Part shown: piece by piece, positions 1 to 7,832 of the stretch | Layout: each line of letters starts with the position of its first letter | Numbering within the stretch: position 1 is the first letter of the stretch | DNA from: Streptomyces fulvoviolaceus | GTDB taxonomy: Bacteria; Actinomycetota; Actinomycetes; Streptomycetales; Streptomycetaceae | Direction of reading: 5' to 3' | Length of the DNA stretch: 64,000 nucleotides | Assembly: GCF_000718165.1 (NCBI RefSeq) | Contig: NZ_JOEY01000004.1 | Location: 1 to 64,000 of the forward strand | Translations under genes and position numbers: made by a program | Notes under the pieces: model-generated | The model's input: the letters and a program-made list of their open reading frames with translations, nothing else | Database searches by the model: none | Told to the model about the DNA's origin: nothing

Positions 1-84
1 GCGCAGGAAGTCGATCAGGTCGAAGTCGGCGACCAGGTTGTCCGCCAGCTCGACGAAGGTCTTGGCCAGGAGCTGCTGATTCAT
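1..84 (-). CDS. GAF/ANTAR regulator N-terminus (partial)
   Basis: Only the first 28 codons are in the window; the gene continues beyond base 1. The start ATG (82-84, read leftwards) follows a GAGGGT ribosome site. The N-terminus (MNQQLLAKTFVELADN, then LVADFDLIDFL) matches the usual opening of Streptomyces GAF-ANTAR proteins, where this helical stretch precedes the GAF sensor. Such proteins are thought to sense a small molecule or redox state and bind nascent RNA to block termination. It lies 78 bases downstream of another GAF-ANTAR gene on the same strand, so the two may be co-transcribed. The family call rests on 28 residues and is therefore tentative. Confidence 0.6.
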   Translation of the reverse strand, partial: MNQQLLAKTFVELADNLVADFDLIDFLR

Positions 85-162
85 CGTGTCACCCTCGATG
101 GAGACTATGCCCGCCGCAAGGGGGCGGGAAGTGCGGCACGTGCGTCGGATGGCACCGGTACA

Positions 163-933
163 TCAGGTTTCCTCGTCGGTCCGTTCGGGTTCCGCGTCCG
201 GGGAGGAGCGGAGCCGATGGGCCACCACGTCGGCGGCCACGTCGGCGAGCCGGCGCCCCTGCGTGTAGGCGTGGGCGCGGAGCCGGACGAAGGCTTCGTC
301 GATGCCGACGCCGAGCTGGACGCTCAGGATGCCGGTGGCCTGGTCGATTTCCGCCCGATAGGCGCCCAGGTCCTCGAAGTCTCGGTCTGCCGGTGCTCCT
401 CCGGCCGGTGCGCCCGTCTCGTCGATCCGCGCGTCGAGCAGGAGCAGCGTCGCGAGATCGGCGAACGCCAGCGCGTCGGCCAGTTCCTCGGCGTCCAGTA
501 CGGTCGGCACGTCGGCGTACAGGTCCAGGACTCCCGGGCTGATCGCCCCCATCTGCAGGGGGAGCGCGAAGACGGCGCGTGCCCCGGCTTCCAGGGCCGC
601 ATCCGCGAACACGGTCCAGCGGTCCTGCAGTTCACCCGTCAGCAGATCGGGCGTCAGGACGGCTGAGCCATGGGTGAAGGCATCCACACAGGGCCCCTCG
701 CCCAGCGTGAGCTGCAGCTCCTCCAGTTGTTCGCTGATGTCGTCGGTGCTGCACAGCGGATGGCTCGCCGTGGTGCGGGACATCGCCGACAGTCCGGCCC
801 CGCCGACCGGGAGCGCGGCCACGGCCGCGGTGCACACGTCCACCACACCGACCCGGGCACCGCGTCGCGCCGCCTGCTCGGCGACCAGCACCTGTATCCG
901 CTCCGACCGGCTGTCGGACCTCACCCGGACCAC
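163..933 (-). CDS. GAF and ANTAR domain protein
   Basis: 256 residues. A GAF-like sensor fills roughly residues 30-165 (landmarks HPLCSTDD, LTLGEGPCVDA). A C-terminal ANTAR RNA-binding helical domain covers about 190-245 (EIDQATGILSVQLGVGIDEA, then RRLADVAADVV). Proteins of this build act as transcription antiterminators in the cytosol. The GTG start at 931-933 overlaps the end of the upstream acetyltransferase gene by 13 bases, so the STAS-GNAT-ANTAR genes probably form one transcript. The full N-terminus is kept because the segment around RGARVGVVDVC is typical of the family. The inducing signal is unknown. Confidence 0.85.
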   Translation of the reverse strand: MVRVRSDSRSERIQVLVAEQAARRGARVGVVDVCTAAVAALPVGGAGLSAMSRTTASHPLCSTDDISEQLEELQLTLGEGPCVDAFTHGSAVLTPDLLTGELQDRWTVFADAALEAGARAVFALPLQMGAISPGVLDLYADVPTVLDAEELADALAFADLATLLLLDARIDETGAPAGGAPADRDFEDLGAYRAEIDQATGILSVQLGVGIDEAFVRLRAHAYTQGRRLADVAADVVAHRLRSSPDAEPERTDEET

Positions 934-1586
934 CGGCTCCGGGCATCATGCACCAGGCCGTCCAGCCTCGCCCCGGCCCGCTCCCCGACAGGAAGCACCA
1001 GCACCTCGAGCAGCGTGGCACTGACCGGCCTCCAGATCTCTCCCACGTCCAGCCATCCCCACGAGTGGAGCGCGGTGAGGGTGGGGTGATCGGCCCGGTT
1101 CACCAAGGTGGCGCCGAGCCACGCCTGTTGGTCGGTCAGCAGCCGCTCCTGCAACCGGCGGGCGACGTCCCGGTCCTGCGGGTGCGGGCGGACCAGGAGG
1201 TCGGTGATCGCGAAGACGCTGCCGGACTCGGCGAGTTGCTCGATGCCGCGCGGCAGTGCTCCCTCGAACCCGAGCCACCAGAAGCGGTCGCTGCGCACCG
1301 GGAATCCGAAGGCGCAACCCACCAGACCATCCGTTTCCGCGATCACCATGGCGAACCCCGGCCGACGGATGTCGCCGGTGAGACGGTTCAGGAAGTCGTG
1401 GCGGTCAGGAGCACGGTATGTCCGACGTGGAGGCGTCCCGAGTGAGTCCACGTACAGATCCGCCAACTCCGCGCCCAGGCCTTGCGCCTGCCAGCGGTTC
1501 ACCCGACGCAACCGCACCGCGTCCGGAGCAGGCGACTCGCCGCTCCGGCGTTTGTACGGCTGTCCCTGCCCGAGTCGGCCCGTCAC
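921..1586 (-). CDS. GNAT-like acetyltransferase protein
   Basis: The 198-residue core starting at VRLRRVNRWQ looks like a GNAT fold: the usual YRAPDRHDFLNRL region, a substrate-side strand with FAMVIAETDGLVGCAFG, then VFAITDLLVRPHPQDRDVAR, which resembles the acetyl-CoA loop (R-x-x-x-x-x-A/G-x-A). Substrate unknown. The start is uncertain. GTG at 1584-1586 overlaps the upstream STAS stop as GTGA, which suggests translational coupling. GTG at 1515-1517 gives a shorter protein that begins more like other family members. Neither has a strong ribosome site. It sits between a STAS-domain gene and a GAF-ANTAR gene, so a regulatory link is possible but unproven. Confidence 0.75.
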   Translation of the reverse strand: MTGRLGQGQPYKRRSGESPAPDAVRLRRVNRWQAQGLGAELADLYVDSLGTPPRRTYRAPDRHDFLNRLTGDIRRPGFAMVIAETDGLVGCAFGFPVRSDRFWWLGFEGALPRGIEQLAESGSVFAITDLLVRPHPQDRDVARRLQERLLTDQQAWLGATLVNRADHPTLTALHSWGWLDVGEIWRPVSATLLEVLVLPVGERAGARLDGLVHDARSRWSG

Positions 1587-2017
1587 TGCACATCGCCCGA
1601 GAGGACGGGCACCAGCGGAACATGCCGGTGCGGCCGGTGCCCAGTGGCCGGATCGGGCACGGCCGGGACGTCCCCGTGAGGAGATGGCGGGTACCCGACC
1701 GGCAGGCCGAGGAGCAGGGCCCCCGAGCCGGTGAGGTCGAGTATCAGGCTCAGTGTCCGTGGCGGGTGGTGCAGTCGCAGGGTCCCGCCGGCCTCGGTGG
1801 TCATCTGCGCGGCGTGCAGGAAGACGTTGAGGCCGCTGCAGTCGCAGAAGGTGACGGGGGAGAGGTCGACGTCGATGGTGCGGATACCGTCGCCCGGACA
1901 CCGCTGCAGTGCCGCACGCACCAGCGGGGCCGTTTCCAGGTCGATCTCGCCGGCCAGGGTGATCAGCGCCCGGTGCCTTCGGACATGACGGTAGACGGTG
2001 AGCTGCGGAAGGGGCAT
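1583..2017 (-). CDS. STAS domain anti-sigma factor antagonist-like
   Basis: 144 residues beginning MPLPQLTVYRHVRRHRALI. Residues about 8-105 follow the STAS pattern: a first strand (ALITLAGEIDLETAPLVRAAL), the stretch IDVDLSPVTFCDCSGLNVFL containing the DCSG segment where the phosphorylatable Ser of anti-anti-sigma factors sits, and a last helix. It probably binds a serine-kinase anti-sigma factor in the cytosol and frees a stress sigma factor. The C-terminal 40 residues are Pro/His-rich and not conserved. Its stop overlaps the next gene's GTG. No cognate kinase gene lies nearby, so the partner is elsewhere. Confidence 0.8.
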   Translation of the reverse strand: MPLPQLTVYRHVRRHRALITLAGEIDLETAPLVRAALQRCPGDGIRTIDVDLSPVTFCDCSGLNVFLHAAQMTTEAGGTLRLHHPPRTLSLILDLTGSGALLLGLPVGYPPSPHGDVPAVPDPATGHRPHRHVPLVPVLSGDVQ

Positions 2018-3543
2018 GACGCCTCGGTTCGGAGGACCATCCGGCAGTGCACGCGGCGACGCCGGGACTCCCGGGCCCCCTTGGCGCGCTCCCGGCAGGG
2101 GCGTACGTTCGGCGGAGGTGGAGCGACGGTCGGTCCGACCGCCTGTGCGACAGGACAGTGGACCCACCCGGTTCCCTCCAGGGATGCGCCGGGTGACGGA
2201 CGAAAGGTCCGCTCCCCGCAGCCATCGGTGTCGAGCAACGACAAGCCGCCGGGGTCTGGGACGTCTGTACAGCAGCATAGTCCGCAACCCGGTCCGGCGG
2301 ACGGCCGGAAGCCGCCCATTCCCCGTCCTCGGGCGGTGCCAGGAGACGATGCGGGGCGGCCGGGCATGTCCGGTGCCCTGCACGGTACTTGGGCCGTCGG
2401 CACGGAACGCGGCGACCGACGGCCGCCCGGGTACGACGGTCCGTGCACCGCCCCAGGAGGTGGCTCCGCATGGCGGAGCCGAACGGTTCAACCCTGCGGA
2501 CACCCGGTCCCGACAGGCCCCGCACCGGCTCGGACGCGAAGCTTCAGGCCGCACGGCCCGGGCCTCTCCCGACGGGCCCCGCACCGGTTCGGGCGCGACG
2601 CTGCAGGCCGCACGGCCCGGGCCTCAGGAGCCACCGGAGACCCGCGGCCGGACGACCGTCGCGGACGGGGTGGTGGAGAAATCTCCGGGATCGCCGCACG
2701 GGAGGTTCCCGGAATCAGCGCACCGGGCGGCGGATTCACTCGCACCATGGGCGCCGTGCGCGACCGGGTCCCGGGCGGCCACGCGAGCGCGGGGCGCGGC
2801 GTCAAGGTCGAGGTCGGCGACGGGTGAGCGGGGTCTGGTGCGTGCAGTGGCAAGACGGAGGAGGTCGCTCGAGCGTGGAGGAGTGCGTGCCGGACCCCGC
2901 GTCTGCGGCATGATCCGCCGGGCAGGCCCATGACCACGCTCGGCGAGGACGCGCGCGACTGACCAGAGACGTGGCTGCCGCGCCGCGTGAGGCGGCGACC
3001 CGACTACGCCGCTGGTTCTCCTCACACGCTTCTCGGCCGACTTCGGACATCTCCTTGGGGGCGAGGGGGGTCACCAGGTGAGTCCCGCCCGGATGCGCGC
3101 CCCTGGCGAGGGTCCGACAAATGGAAACGTGTGCGTTGTGGGGGCATGCGGCGGGCGGGGCGCGGTTGATGGTGACGTACCGCTGTTCGGGCGCGTGATC
3201 TTGGTCTGCGGGATGAGTGGCGGAAGTGCTGTCCATGGGCTCTCGTCGACTTCGTACCGCTGGAGTCGACGGGCGTTCGGCGCGTCCGAAAAGGGCTCTC
3301 ACTCGCAGCGGGCAGGAAAATTCGAACTAGTGTCAGAAGTGCCTGCGCCGATGCCTGTTGTGCGGTCGGAATGGCCGCGGGCGGGAGCGCCGAGGGGGCT
3401 ACGGTGCCTTGGACCGATCCGTACGTGAGGAACGACGGTGCGCGAGTCCGGGGGCCCGGTCGCCGGGCTCCGGGAGCGTGGCACGAGTGGGCGATTCTGC
3501 CGGCGGCGCGTCTGGTGGTGCGAGGCTCCGTTCGGGGGCAGCG
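2018..3543. other. 1.5 kb stretch without a convincing gene
   Basis: Open frames exist on both strands because the DNA is GC-rich. Their translations are Arg/Pro/Gly-rich, lack recognisable domains and lack ribosome sites at sensible starts. It contains a 59-base tandem repeat (2511-2624). A short AT-richer patch near 3314-3332 (AAAATTCGAACTAGTGTC) could be a promoter for the nuclease gene at 3544. The region probably carries the promoter of the leftward STAS gene at its left end. It may be a decayed or recombined segment; I see no intact gene. Confidence 0.5.
2511..2624. repeat. 59-bp tandem repeat, two copies
   Basis: Two imperfect copies lie head to tail, at 2511-2569 and 2570-2624. Both carry GGCCCCGCACCGG, then CGGACGCGA or GGGCGCGAC, then CAGGCCGCACGGCCCGGGCC. 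They differ by a few substitutions. The GCCGCACGGCC and CGGCCCGGGCC parts are self-complementary. It lies in the gene-free stretch, so it is unlikely to encode protein. Confidence 0.75.
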
Positions 3544-4251
3544 GTGAGCCGCCGGGCGCCGGTGCGGCGGACTCGTAAGCCTCCGAAGCGCGCCCCGACC
3601 CCGACGAAGCCCAGAGGGCCCCAGCCGTTGGTGCTCGCCGTAGCGGCTGCCGCGGGCGCCGGGCTCTGCGCCGCCGTGGGGCAGTGGCTGTTGGGCAACT
3701 GGTGGCTGATCGTCGTGCTCGCCGCCCTCGTGGGTGGGGCCGGCGGTCTCTGGCTCACGCAGTGGGCGGTGAGCGCCCGCTGGGAGCGTGTGCACGTCCG
3801 GAGGCTGCGCTACAAGCTTCCCCAGCTCGACGGGCTTCACCACGAGGACTTCGAGTTCGCGGTACGGGATCTGATGCGCCGTGACGGCTGTGCGGACGCC
3901 GTACAGGTGGGCGGGGCCGGGGACAACGGTGCGGATGTGACAGCGACCGATCCGCTCGGCAGGCGCTGGGTGATCCAGTGCAAGCACCGGCAGGACGGGG
4001 CCTCGGGATCGCCGGTGGGGACCCCGGATCTGCATGTGCTCAACGGCACCGGCCGGCAGCTGCACGGCGGGGACGTGGTGGTTCTGGTGACGAACGGACG
4101 CTTCACCTCGGGGTGTGCGCCGCTCGCGAAGTCCCAGAAGCTGCATCTGGTCGACCGCGGAACGCTGGGGGAGTGGGCGGCGGGCTCACGGCCGCTCTGG
4201 GAGCTGCTTCAGCGGCTGCCCCCGCCGGGCAAGCGGTCGGCGTTGTCCTGA
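3544..4251 (+). CDS. Membrane-anchored Mrr-like restriction endonuclease
   Basis: 235 residues from GTG 3544. After a basic, Pro-rich N-terminus there are two hydrophobic segments (about residues 25-43 and 46-66), then a soluble domain of the Mrr_cat (PD-(D/E)XK) type. Visible landmarks are LDGLHHEDFEFAVRDLM, a GADVTATD strand holding the catalytic Asp, and WVIQCKHR, the Q-x-K motif. A closing strand reads VVVLVTNGRFT. Family members cut modified or foreign DNA, and some have other roles. Membrane tethering is a common actinobacterial variant. Starts further upstream are possible but would add Arg/Gly-rich sequence of no known type. No methyltransferase lies beside it, which fits a type IV-like or non-restriction role. 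Confidence 0.85.
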   Translation: MSRRAPVRRTRKPPKRAPTPTKPRGPQPLVLAVAAAAGAGLCAAVGQWLLGNWWLIVVLAALVGGAGGLWLTQWAVSARWERVHVRRLRYKLPQLDGLHHEDFEFAVRDLMRRDGCADAVQVGGAGDNGADVTATDPLGRRWVIQCKHRQDGASGSPVGTPDLHVLNGTGRQLHGGDVVVLVTNGRFTSGCAPLAKSQKLHLVDRGTLGEWAAGSRPLWELLQRLPPPGKRSALS

Positions 4252-4387
4252 GAACCGGTTGTCGTCAGCCGGAGGAGTACGCTGAAGTTACCGAGGGTAT
4301 TTCGCGCACCGGCCGCCGTGCCTGTGTCGTTTTCGGCGATTGATTACGCCGGGCCGGTTCCGACCGGTCCGGAGCAGGGTTCGCATC

Positions 4388-4768
4388 ATGACTGCGACCG
4401 TTTCGTACGCGCCGACACCCGAGGTCCGGCCCTCCGCTCCGCCCCTCCGCATGCCGTCGGCTCCCACTGTTCACGCACCGGCTCTGCTGGTCGTCCCGCC
4501 GGAGACTGTTCCCGTCTCGGCCGCCTGGCTGATGGCCGCCGCGAGCGACCCCCTGCGCACGTCGACCACGAGCCGGCTGATGGAGGAGGCGGCGCGTCTG
4601 CGCACCGTGTCGGAGACCGACCGGTCCGTGCAGGCCGTCTGGGACGCCGAAGGAGGCCACGAGGTCCGCGGTCCGATCGCACGTCCACGGATCCCGGCAG
4701 TCACTGCTCCGGTACTCGGCATCACGCCAGTCGCTCTTCCGCTACCGAATCCGGCACGCTGGATGTGA
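4388..4768 (+). CDS. Small Pro-rich protein of unknown function
   Basis: 126 residues from ATG 4388 (MTATVSYAPTPEVRPSAPPL). I do not recognise a domain. The N-terminal half is rich in Pro, Ala and Val. The middle has a possible amphipathic helix (SRLMEEAARLRTVSE), and the C-terminus again has short hydrophobic runs (TAPVLGITPVALPLP). A GGAG sits about 15 bases upstream of the start. No signal peptide or membrane segment is clear. It stands alone between the nuclease and the leftward ANTAR gene. Codon third positions are GC-biased as in its neighbours, which supports it as real. Confidence 0.55.
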   Translation: MTATVSYAPTPEVRPSAPPLRMPSAPTVHAPALLVVPPETVPVSAAWLMAAASDPLRTSTTSRLMEEAARLRTVSETDRSVQAVWDAEGGHEVRGPIARPRIPAVTAPVLGITPVALPLPNPARWM

Positions 4769-4814
4769 GGGGCGTCCGGCGGCCGTCCTGGACGAGGGCA
4801 CCGGAGGGTTGAGC

Positions 4815-5126
4815 TCACAGCTCCCGCTGTATCGGCTCAGGGAGAATCCGGTCCTTCGTCGTGGCGACCAGGGCCGCAGCCACGTCCCGGAGCTTGACAC
4901 TGCAGTGCTGCGACACGCCCACCGCCAGATCCCACGCCCGCTCGCCGGCGCACGGCGCCAGGGCCATCACCGTGCCGCGCGCCTGGTCGATCACCGCACG
5001 GGTCGCCGGCGCCCGCCCCAACTGCTCGTTCCTGGCGTGCAGTTCGACGATCTCGTCCGGCTCCGCCACAGACCCCGGTCGGCCTGCCGGGCACGGTGAC
5101 GGCAAGGCTGCCCGGGTGCTCTTCAT
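4815..5126 (-). CDS. ANTAR domain protein (short)
   Basis: 103 residues from ATG 5126. The C-terminal half is an ANTAR domain: a coiled helix with LHARNEQL, then IDQARGTVMALAPCAGERAW and LRDVAAALVATT. There is no GAF sensor ahead of it; the first 40 residues are low-complexity. It may bind RNA alone or pair with another sensor. A GTG at 5219, three bases after the stop of the preceding gene, would extend it by 31 residues of unlikely-looking sequence. It is the third ANTAR gene within 5 kb. Confidence 0.7.
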   Translation of the reverse strand: MKSTRAALPSPCPAGRPGSVAEPDEIVELHARNEQLGRAPATRAVIDQARGTVMALAPCAGERAWDLAVGVSQHCSVKLRDVAAALVATTKDRILPEPIQREL

Positions 5127-5222
5127 GGAATGGCCGGCCAGCTCGGCGTATCTCGGCCCGGGCCTTCTGTGTTCGGCTCGCCGCCAGGTCGCCCACCGAG
5201 GCCCGGACCGGCTTGTCACTGC

Positions 5223-6092
5223 TCAGTCGGCGGTGGCGTCGGAACCGCGCGCGGAATCGCCGCTGGACGGCGCGGACGACGCCGAATCGCTGGGTTCGGA
5301 ACTGGTGCCAGAGCTGGAACCGGAACCGGAACCGGAACCGGAACCGGAACCGGAACTGGGACTGGAACTGGTGTCCGGCGCCGTGCTCGCGTCCGGCGAG
5401 GCAGAGCTGTCCGTCTGCGGCGCCGTGCCGCTGGACGCACCCGGGGTGGGTGTCCGGTTGTCGGCGGGACCGGGGGTGCCGGCCGTGCCACCGCCCACCG
5501 AGGTTCCCCTGCCCGGCTCATTCTTGACCACAGCTGCCACCGGCTTGCCCGCGATCAGCTCCACCGCGGTCACCGTGACCATCGCCAGGGCGAACACCAG
5601 GCCCGTCGCCAGGGCGTATTTCCTCCAGCCGATGGTTCTCCGGACGGAGCCACCACGATAGGTGGTGACCGACTCGCCTTCGGGAGGCGCGGAGCCCGCT
5701 GTCGTCCCGCCGTGCTCGCCCTCCGGGCCACCGGGCCCGGAGGGCGGCCGGGCGTCGACAGTCGTGGCGTCCGCCGGCATGCCGAACGCCGCCCGGGCGT
5801 CCGCCCGGTGGTCCGCCCGCTCCTCGCCCGGCGTCCTCGGCACCCCTACGGACGGCACCCGGCTACGGATCCCCTCGCCCGTCCGTCGGAAGGCGTGCGA
5901 GAAGACCGCCGCGCCGGTGGTCGCGCTGGCACTGACCACGGCGGCGCCGATGATCGTCCCGGTCACCCCGAGCAGGGACGCCAGCACCGCGCCCGCCACG
6001 GTCGCGAGTGCGCTCGCCACTACCTGCACAAGAGTCAGGTCGAGGACCTTGCGCTTGGGTGCCCGTTCCCGTTCTTCTCTGAGATTCCCCAT
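5223..6092 (-). CDS. Membrane protein with Ser/Gly/Pro-rich extracellular tail
   Basis: 289 residues from ATG 6092, preceded by AAGGGAC at the right distance. Residues about 15-62 form a hydrophobic region (VVASALATVAGAVLASLLGV, then IIGAAVVSASATTGAAVF). A hydrophilic linker follows, then a second membrane segment around 170-190 (YALATGLVFALAMVTVTAVE). The last 90 residues are a flexible Ser/Gly/Thr/Pro stretch with a run of Ser-Gly dipeptides, probably outside the cell. Function unknown. The Ser-Gly run is encoded by a perfect hexanucleotide repeat, noted separately. Confidence 0.75.
   Translation of the reverse strand: MGNLREERERAPKRKVLDLTLVQVVASALATVAGAVLASLLGVTGTIIGAAVVSASATTGAAVFSHAFRRTGEGIRSRVPSVGVPRTPGEERADHRADARAAFGMPADATTVDARPPSGPGGPEGEHGGTTAGSAPPEGESVTTYRGGSVRRTIGWRKYALATGLVFALAMVTVTAVELIAGKPVAAVVKNEPGRGTSVGGGTAGTPGPADNRTPTPGASSGTAPQTDSSASPDASTAPDTSSSPSSGSGSGSGSGSGSSSGTSSEPSDSASSAPSSGDSARGSDATAD
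5316..5351. repeat. GGAACC hexanucleotide repeat (6 copies)
   Basis: Six perfect copies of GGAACC on the plus strand, followed by degenerate units (GGAACT, GGGACT, GGAACT). On the minus strand, where the gene lies, they encode alternating Ser-Gly in the tail of the membrane protein. Because the unit is 6 bases, changes in copy number alter linker length without shifting the frame. Confidence 0.9.
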
Positions 6093-6437
6093 CAATGTCC
6101 CTTGATAGTTCCGGGGCCCGACAGCCGTCGGCGCCGTGACCATCGGCGTGATGGCGGACAGCAAGGACCAGGCCGGGCGACAACTCCCCGGCCGCTGCGT
6201 CAGGTTGACCGACTCGGTTCGCCGCCCGCGCGTGCTGACGGGCCAACGGGACGACTGCCCCGCCGGCGGTGTTTCACCTGTGATCGGCGACCGCGACCGC
6301 GGTCTCTCAGCCACACATGGCCGACCACTGCCATCTCACCCCGGGCCGCTCTCACAGGCTTCTCGCAGACAGCTCACTGATCACCCCGAGACAGCCGCCC
6401 TATCGTCATGGACACGCACTGACTGGAGGTGGGGAAA
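6093..6437. other. Intergenic region, divergent promoters
   Basis: This 345-base gap separates two divergent genes: the leftward Ser/Gly-rich membrane protein and the rightward small secreted protein. It should hold both promoters. I see no repeat, hairpin or extra gene in it. A good ribosome site (GGAGGTGGGG) lies at its right edge. Confidence 0.4.
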
Positions 6438-6683
6438 ATGAACAGCAGTCACACGACGAACACCACGAACACCACGAAGAGGGCGACTCGCCGGGCCGGT
6501 ATCACTCGCGGCCCCTGGGCGGCGCTCTGCGCGGCAGCCGCCGTCGTCCTGGGTCCGGCCGCCGTCACCGCGTCCGCGCTCGACCAGGCCAACGCGGCCC
6601 CGATGCACCACGCGGTGAAGGTCGACCAGACGCAGGCCTACATCCCGACGGACACCACCCGCAGGCGCGCGACCGCGGTCTGA
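6438..6683 (+). CDS. Small secreted protein of unknown function
   Basis: 81 residues from ATG 6438, with GGAGGTGGGG just upstream. The N-terminus is unusually Thr/Asn-rich (SSHTTNTTNTTKRATRR). A hydrophobic signal-like core follows (WAALCAAAAVVLGPAAVTASA), with likely cleavage near ALDQANA or NAA. That would leave a mature peptide of about 25-30 residues ending in basic residues. Short secreted peptides of this kind are common in Streptomyces. No function can be assigned. It ends 3 bases before the stop of the convergent carboxymuconolactone decarboxylase-like gene. Confidence 0.65.
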   Translation: MNSSHTTNTTNTTKRATRRAGITRGPWAALCAAAAVVLGPAAVTASALDQANAAPMHHAVKVDQTQAYIPTDTTRRRATAV

Positions 6684-6686
6684 CCC

Positions 6687-7226
6687 TCACTCGGGGGCGT
6701 CACCGGTCAGGCCCAGGAACCGCTCCCCGGACGGATCGATGTCCACCCCGAGCCCGTTCATGAGGCCCGCCAGCATGACGTAGTAGCCGACTGTCGTGAC
6801 GATCTCGACGACCTGCCGGTCGGTGAAGCAGGCGCGGAGAGCCGCCAAACTGCCCTCGGACAGGGTGTGCTGGGACATGAGCTCGAACGCCGCGGTCACC
6901 GCCGCGGACTCGGGCTCGTCGAACTCCCGCCCGCTGGAGCGCTGTTCGGCGATCACCGCCAACTGGTCGACCGTCACACCCGAGTTCAGGGCGATCGGGC
7001 GGTGCTGCACGGCCTCGTACGCGCACTCCGTGCCGGCGGCCACGGCCATGATCACCAGCTCGCGCAAGCGGACGGGCAGCGTCGACTCGAGCAGCACGGC
7101 CAGGCCCAGGTCGATCGCGGAGTCCGCCAGCGGCGGGGCGTGGGAGAGCATACGGAAGGCGTTGAGCGGCACGGGAAGCTTCGCGACGCCGTCGGCCGGA
7201 CGCTCCGGGTACGGGATACGGGCCAT
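6687..7226 (-). CDS. Carboxymuconolactone decarboxylase family protein
   Basis: 179 residues from ATG 7226, with a strong GAGGGGGATC ribosome site. The central helix pair has the CMD/AhpD pattern (LRELVIMAVAAGTECAYEAV, then QHRPIALNSGVT). The position equivalent to the second Cys of the AhpD CxxC is not Cys (CAYE), so a thiol peroxidase reaction like AhpD's is unlikely; a non-redox CMD-like role fits better. Substrate unknown. The C-terminal helix VVEIVTTVGYYVMLAGLMN is also typical. A gap of only 31 bases to the upstream gene suggests co-transcription. Confidence 0.85.
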   Translation of the reverse strand: MARIPYPERPADGVAKLPVPLNAFRMLSHAPPLADSAIDLGLAVLLESTLPVRLRELVIMAVAAGTECAYEAVQHRPIALNSGVTVDQLAVIAEQRSSGREFDEPESAAVTAAFELMSQHTLSEGSLAALRACFTDRQVVEIVTTVGYYVMLAGLMNGLGVDIDPSGERFLGLTGDAPE

Positions 7227-7257
7227 GATCCCCCTCGCTGTCCGTCTCTGAACGCTG

Positions 7258-7776
7258 TCAGCCTCTGAACCGCTCCCACAGCTTCGGATACCGCTCCGCC
7301 AGCACCGACTCGTTCTCGAAGTCCACCGGCGTCCCCTCAGGCTCCGAGGGCGCCGGCGCGATGCCCAGGTCGGGGGCGACGGTGCCGGTGAGCTGCTCGT
7401 AGGCCTCGTCGGCCGAGTAACCCAGCTCCTCCCCGTCCCCGTCGATCTCCTCGTCGAAGTCGCCCAGGAGGTCGGCGAGCGAGTCGGGGGCGTGCACGGC
7501 ACCCTCGTACACCTCGCGGCCCTGGCCGATCAGCCAGCACCGGAAGAAGTCGAAGGCGTCGTCGCTGGCCCCGTCGAGCAGCACCCACGCGGCGCCCCAC
7601 AGGTCCCATGTGTACGCCCGGTTGTAGCGGGCCTCGAAGTGACGGGCGAAGTCGAGCACCATGTCCGGGTCCAGCGCGAGGAGCCGGTCCACGAGCAGGT
7701 CGGCCTGCTCCTCGGGGTCGCCGTCGGCGCGCTCGCGGGTGGCGTCCACCAGCTCCCAGAACTCCGTCTCGTCCAT
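7258..7776 (-). CDS. DUF4240 domain protein
   Basis: 172 residues from ATG 7776; a GTG three bases further upstream is also possible. The start MDETEFWELVDATR and the later GAAWVLLDGASDDAFDFFRC and FRCWLIGQGREVYE match the DUF4240 pattern, a soluble acidic domain often found in actinobacteria and sometimes in polymorphic-toxin or immunity contexts. The protein is strongly acidic, and the tail ERYPKLWERF is typical. No toxin gene is adjacent, so an immunity role is not supported here. Confidence 0.8.
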   Translation of the reverse strand: MDETEFWELVDATRERADGDPEEQADLLVDRLLALDPDMVLDFARHFEARYNRAYTWDLWGAAWVLLDGASDDAFDFFRCWLIGQGREVYEGAVHAPDSLADLLGDFDEEIDGDGEELGYSADEAYEQLTGTVAPDLGIAPAPSEPEGTPVDFENESVLAERYPKLWERFRG

Positions 7777-7832
7777 CACTGGTCCAGCATCGGTCCTGGA
7801 GGGGTGGGGCGCACGTGGAGTGTGGCGGATTG

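Noticed and set aside
1418..2933. Overlapping long plus-strand frames in the gene-free stretch
   Set aside because: Translations are low-complexity Arg/Pro/Gly without family features, and several frames are open at once, as expected by chance in such GC-rich DNA.
3544..4251. Mrr-like nuclease as part of a restriction-modification or phage-defence island
   Set aside because: No methyltransferase, helicase or other defence gene lies beside it; it stands alone.
5130..5661. Plus-strand frames reading the GGAACC repeat as Pro-Glu or Gly-Thr runs
   Set aside because: The minus strand has the ribosome site, membrane segments and typical linker composition; the plus frames lack a start with a ribosome site.
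7258..7776. DUF4240 gene as part of a toxin-immunity pair
   Set aside because: No toxin-like or polymorphic-repeat gene is adjacent.
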